From contig BAAHQB010000020.1 in NCBI GenBank assembly GCA_054601695.1, positions 62,001 to 126,000 of the forward strand: a stretch of 64,000 nucleotides of DNA, given 5' to 3'. Positions 1 to 64,000 of the stretch are shown here, piece by piece (the first letter of the stretch is position 1; the number at the start of each line of letters is the position of its first letter). This DNA comes from Amorphochlora amoebiformis. Taxonomy: Eukaryota; Cercozoa; Chlorarachniophyceae. Below the pieces are notes generated by a model. The model saw nothing but the letters and a program-made list of their open reading frames with translations, had not been told where the DNA came from and ran no database searches. Both the position numbers and the translations under genes were made by a program.

Positions 1-7132
<7,132 letters not shown>

Positions 7133-8646
7133 GAGATGACGCTTTCACACAGCCACGAACACGTGTTTTGATGGAACGGGGCCGGCTCACCCGCTCTGAG
7201 ATGTGCGATTCGGTTCCTAGCGTAGAAGCCTCCGAGGTAGCGTGCGTGACCCTAGACCCGAGAAGCAACTACGTGCCGGCCGTCGTCGTTTCCAAGCTCT
7301 GCGTGGTTTTGGGTTATGTGTTGACACACGGATATTATTATTCGGATATTTGCGCACAAATACTCTTTAGTCTTTGGCCCCTGTAAGTCACTGTGACATG
7401 TCACAATCATCCTGAATTAGTATTGAAATTACCCAATAGTTGCCGTAGTCGATTAGGCATATTGTCGCTTAACAGTCTTTTTTTGGTCTTCGCTATCGTT
7501 ATTTATAGCCTGAAAATCAACCTTAGGTAATATTTTTCACCGTTTCATTAGCCCACTTCCTAAGTCTTCCTTTATTGAATGGTATATTTAGGTAATTTTA
7601 GTCTTAGGAAATGTACTAAAGCCGAAGTTTTAACCTGAATTAATATTTATATCTATTAATTATTAATGGCTTCAACCTTCGAAGTTCGAATCTGGAGAGT
7701 GGACTGCATTGATGGACTTTGGTTATCAGAACTCGATATATGGTATACCACTTCTAATATTTAATATCCTGGATCACGGTGTCCGGGTGTGGACCGTGTG
7801 GGTGCTTCGGCTTCGGGTGCTGGGTAGGAACGGTTGAACTTTTCGGGGTCAAGTGAAGCACAGCTAGTAGAGACTGCTGAGGAACAAAAAAGGAAAAGAA
7901 GGCAGAAAAGAAGGCAGAAAAGAAGGCAGAAAGAAGGCAGAAAAGATGCAAGTCTAATCACATTAGTAGTAGTCTGGCAGCTGCAAAGCAAAAAAAAAAA
8001 AAATCAGCCCTGTTTGATTTAAATCCGGCATATCAACCAAATGAAGATATGGATGTACTTCCATTTTTTTGTGAATACTATGCACTCAAGCATGCCATTT
8101 GGACCGGCGATTCACGAGAATTCTGACATTATGGGACTGGTACCATGATTTCAGTCATCTAGCTAGGTCACAGAAACTGGATGCACTGCGTATGTACTCA
8201 GTAATACTTTGATGTGCTGCTGAGACTAGTACTAGTTTGAGCTAACCCTCATATTCCACTCGATAATTATATACACTGTATTGCACTGAGACTCTGTATT
8301 GTATTTACTATATCGTCTTATACTCTAGATATTAGTAATCAGTCAAACTTTAAGTCTAGTTACAGTAATTGGACTCGTACACGTAGTAGATTCAGTGGTC
8401 ATATGCCATGAGTCTCGTTTAGGTCGATAACAAGCGATAACTTACAATTCGTATTGATTCACGGATGGCAGTCTAGCTAAGGTTCGCTTGTTCAGGCAGC
8501 CCGTAAGCAGGATCTAGGATAGCCAATGGCTCTTCGTTGAATCTTAGGCTTCCCGGTAAAAATTCGCGAAGGCCTGTCTGAATATCACCGGGACAGTGTT
8601 TAATATGCACATTTGATTACATATCATACATGTCACATGATACATA

Positions 8647-8679
<33 letters not shown>

Positions 8680-8766
8680 GATATATATGTATATATGTAT
8701 ATGTATATGTAATATTATATATCATATTATATACATATATATTTGCATACATACGTATTTATACAT

Positions 8767-8834
<68 letters not shown>

Positions 8835-8902
8835 TTGTATGTAAAGATGTCAAAGTGTATGTAATTTTATAAATATATATATATATATACATACATATAA
8901 AC

Positions 8903-8939
<37 letters not shown>

Positions 8940-9008
8940 TCTGTATATATGAGATATTTTATAGTGTAAACATTTATACACATAAATATAATATACATAA
9001 TTTTAAAG

Positions 9009-9055
<47 letters not shown>

Positions 9056-9163
9056 CATATCAGAGTATACAATATTATATACGTTTTCTATACTTTTGGT
9101 AAATATAGGATAATAAATATACATAGATGTATGCATACATATTATACATATATATACATATAT

Positions 9164-9223
<60 letters not shown>

Positions 9224-9322
9224 TGTATAAACTATACTTTTATGTATGTTATAAATATCTATATTTACATATATATATATATATATATATATACATCTAT
9301 GTAAATAATATTTAAAAATATA
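7133..9322. other. Intergenic region between zinc-finger gene 5' end and SppA 3' end
   Basis: 7133-7400 is GC-rich and holds the probable promoter and 5' leader of the zinc-finger gene. 7400-8620 is mixed-composition DNA with no supported exon. It contains four copies of AGAAGGCAGAAA at 7895-7945 and a run of 13 A at 7990. 8620-9322 is (TA)n with a few unique spacers. A plus-strand frame at 7168-7386 is open but has no family signal or splice support. Confidence 0.55.
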
Positions 9323-30188
<20,866 letters not shown>

Positions 30189-30354
30189 TGTGACAATTTG
30201 TGAGCGGTCAGATGTGGTGGGATCCGAAGGATCGATAAATTAATTTCTAAAATAATATCTGCGATTACTCCTAAACCCGGGATTACTGCACACAAACCCC
30301 GGGGTTAAGTTTGACAGTTCACATCGATATCCTCTCCCGGTCAAAAGCGCCATC
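30189..30354. promoter_or_regulatory. Probable bidirectional promoter between SppA and ZRANB3
   Basis: Only 166 bp separate the proposed ATG codons of the two divergent genes. The interval has no (TA)n, unlike nearly all other non-coding DNA here. It contains a perfect 12-bp palindrome AACCCCGGGGTT at 30295-30306, plus ACCCGGGATT at 30277 and GATCCGAAGGATC at 30221. No TATA position is assigned. Confidence 0.5.
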
Positions 30355-54041
<23,687 letters not shown>

Positions 54042-54807
54042 GAAGTTGCAATTTATACATGAATATTATATTATACATATATGTGTAAGATTATTATATA
54101 AATATCTGTGTGCATTTTTATATACGTGTCCGTTTTATATACGTGTCCGTGTGTATATGTTTAATACAATATATATATATATATATATATGTATGTATAT
54201 ATATAAATATATATAAATTTCTGAATACAGGTAAGCACATATTTATATATCAATTAGAATTCCGAAGCTTGAGCAACGAATAGCTACTCGTACGCATATG
54301 CCAAAAGTGCACGTAACTCCGGTAAACAGGCAAATCCGGCCTAACCGCATTGTTGTCAACCTGTTGGACGATTGATTAAGCCAAACAACCGATTAAGCCA
54401 AACAACGACCCTCTTTCGCATACGAACATCCAAACTTGGATTCACATTCATGAAAATACATAACCTATATAAATATGTATATATATATATTATATCTTTA
54501 TATATGTATATATAATATGTGTGTGTGCGTGTGTGTGTGCGCGTTTGTGTGTGTGTATATATATATATGTATTTATATATATATATATATACACATATAT
54601 ATATATGTATATATATGTATATATATATATTTATATATATGTGTTTATATATATATATATATATACATATATATATGTGTGTGTATTAGAGATAGAGCTA
54701 GCGCAAGATTGGCTCTACGACATACAATTCAAGAGCATAGACATATATGCATGTATATGTACATTCATGAAAATACATAACCTATATAAATATGTGTAGA
54801 TAGATAG

Positions 54808-54843
<36 letters not shown>

Positions 54844-56042
54844 TATATATATATATATATATGGATATATATATATATATTAATCTGGCATATAACTACT
54901 AGAAAGTATAATATACGATGATATATATGTCGCCGGTGTCTAGCTAGAACTAGTAGAATGCTCGAGGCTTATTTTATCTATCAAGTTACACTGATCAATG
55001 GCCTAGTACCTTACTTTGACGTATAATTATTTTTATAATATCCGTTATCTATACTAGTGCTAGATCTAGTAGATATAGATCTATTTATATGAGCATCTAG
55101 AATATCCTCTAGATCCTAGCCAGAGGCTAAGAGAGGGTGTGAGGGTATGTACTCTAGGCTACTAGATTACCTAGTAAGTTAGTCAAGGCCTGAGCTAGTG
55201 AGTAGTTAGACTAGTTAGAACAAAGCCTAGAAAGCCTAGACTAGCTAGAGTAGATTCGCTATTTGTCCCTCTCTAGCTCTCTCTCTCTCTTCTCTCTCTA
55301 GTCTCTAGTCTCTCCCTGTTCCTCTCAATCTCTCTTCTCCCTCTTCTCTCTCTTCAAACCTTTTTTCTCTCTATTTCTCTCTCTCTCTCTACTACTAGTA
55401 CTAGTCTAGTCTCTGTACGAGATGTACGTGATGATTAACAGGCCTTGTTAAATTTCGCTTTCACGCTTCCGAATGTTGCACAATATTTAGTTACTGTTAA
55501 AATAATCTAGATAACCAGGCTAGCCAGGTCTAGCAGGTTGGCACGCGCACGTCTGCCTTAGTCTGCATGTACTAGATATATGATCTAATCGTCTACATTT
55601 ATTACCTAGATTACATCTTTAATTTTCTTAAACATTTTGCGAAAAAAATGATTTTTGAAGAAACACGGTGTTGCTTTCTTTACTTCAAAATTATAATTAC
55701 ATGAAAAATGTCGCTTGAAATACGTAATACAATTAATCTAGTAATCGAGTTAATTTAGGTAATCTAGGTATTCCATACAGGTAATGTACAGTTACACTAC
55801 ATGTAGCTACATTCTATATCTGTAGATCTCCGAGGCTGCAGCGAGCTACAGCAACTAGAGCTGTGCTTCGAGTACAAGATGGTCTATAGAGTAGTACTTC
55901 CAAATCCCCAGGCTGTTTGGCTTAGGCAATTTTACCTTAAAAAATGACGTACACTGGGTATTCAGTAGTCGATAGTAGTACCCGGAGTTATCTTGACCCT
56001 AGCGGCTCGCCATTGGCTTCGGCGAGTAACACCTTGCGGTAA
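54042..56042. other. Intergenic region between convergent genes, CTAG-rich centre
   Basis: 54042-54890 holds (TA)n, (GT)n and a repeat of CATTCATGAAAATACATAAC at 54445/54763. 54890-55260 and 55390-55900 are non-repetitive but packed with CTAG, CTAGA and ACTAGT. 55260-55395 is (CT)n. No supported exon. Confidence 0.6.
54925..55425. repeat. CTAG-enriched segment
   Basis: Dozens of CTAG or TAG/CTA overlaps in 500 bp (GTCTAGCTAGAACTAGTAG, CTAGATCTAGTAGATATAGA, AGACTAGCTAGAGTAG). No fixed period is visible, so it is not a simple tandem repeat. A weaker version occurs at 8150-8480 in the other intergenic region. Confidence 0.65.
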
Positions 56043-63422
<7,380 letters not shown>

Positions 63423-63427
63423 CTGAG

Positions 63428-63522
<95 letters not shown>

Positions 63523-63676
63523 GTATATATATATATTATATATATATATATATATTTCCATATACACATATATGGCTGTATAAACATATATATTTGTTGT
63601 AATATGTATTTCCATATAATTAGTGTAAATAATTTACCTTTACACACTAACATAAATAGGTATATATATATATATG

Positions 63677-63765
<89 letters not shown>

Positions 63766-64000
63766 TGTTTTCTTTTATAAATACATATTTGATGTACATA
63801 AAAGTATATGAATAGGTCTAAACATTTAGATTTATACACATTTATACATCTATGTAGATATGTATATATTTATAGATATGTATAAATATTGATATATAAT
63901 ATATATTTTTCTAACATTTATATTAAATATATATATAATATATATATATATATAGAGAGAGAGATACAAAAATATGTAAAAACGTATACATATATTATAT
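63423..64000. repeat. (TA)n DNA at the right end
   Basis: Long (TA)n arrays at 63434-63520 and 63680-63735 with short unique spacers. No supported exon. Confidence 0.7.

Noticed and set aside
7168-7386. Plus-strand frame MERGRLTRSEMCDSVPSVEA...
   Set aside because: Lies antisense to and upstream of the zinc-finger gene start in GC-rich DNA; no homology or splice support.

Overview
The window is nuclear DNA from an intron-rich eukaryote. Short GC-normal exons (about 20-260 bp) with GT-AG junctions lie in long introns made mostly of (TA)n microsatellite and locally expanded tandem repeats. Degenerate TTAGGG/CCCTAA tracts occur throughout, so the telomere repeat is probably TTAGGG. The best-supported genes are an organellar-type signal peptide peptidase (SppA) and a ZRANB3-type helicase/HNH nuclease. 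Together they suggest an alga or other protist, possibly plastid-bearing. The species cannot be named from the sequence. All exons were assembled by hand from reading frame, splice junction, intron phase and family motifs.

Layout: (1) 1-7132, minus: a C2H2 zinc-finger gene that runs off the left edge; one finger is split by an intron and its N-terminal exons are Arg/Ser-rich. (2) 7133-9322: intergenic. (3) 9323-30188, minus: SppA (protease IV), about 23 exons over 20.9 kb, with an Arg-rich leader, a degenerate N-terminal domain and a catalytic C-terminal domain. (4) 30189-30354: a 166-bp interval between two divergent start codons, a likely bidirectional promoter. (5) 30355-54041, plus: a ZRANB3 ortholog in about 39 exons, with SNF2 helicase, NZF zinc finger, substrate-recognition domain, HNH nuclease and a C-terminal PCNA-binding (PIP-like) motif. 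(6) 54042-56042: intergenic between convergent genes, unusually rich in CTAG. (7) 56043 to at least 63422, minus: an EF-hand-like protein with a very basic tail; its 5' end is unresolved. The rest is intron or intergenic repeat. Almost every long open frame of alternating Ile/Tyr is translated (TA)n and not a gene.

The most striking pattern is that many introns carry tandem repeats whose unit starts inside the neighbouring exon and crosses the splice junction, so degenerate extra splice sites and exon ends line up next to the real ones. This is seen at roughly a dozen junctions, on both strands and in all four genes. ZRANB3 would act in the nucleus on stalled replication forks through PCNA; SppA would act in an organelle membrane. 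Nothing suggests the four genes share a pathway.
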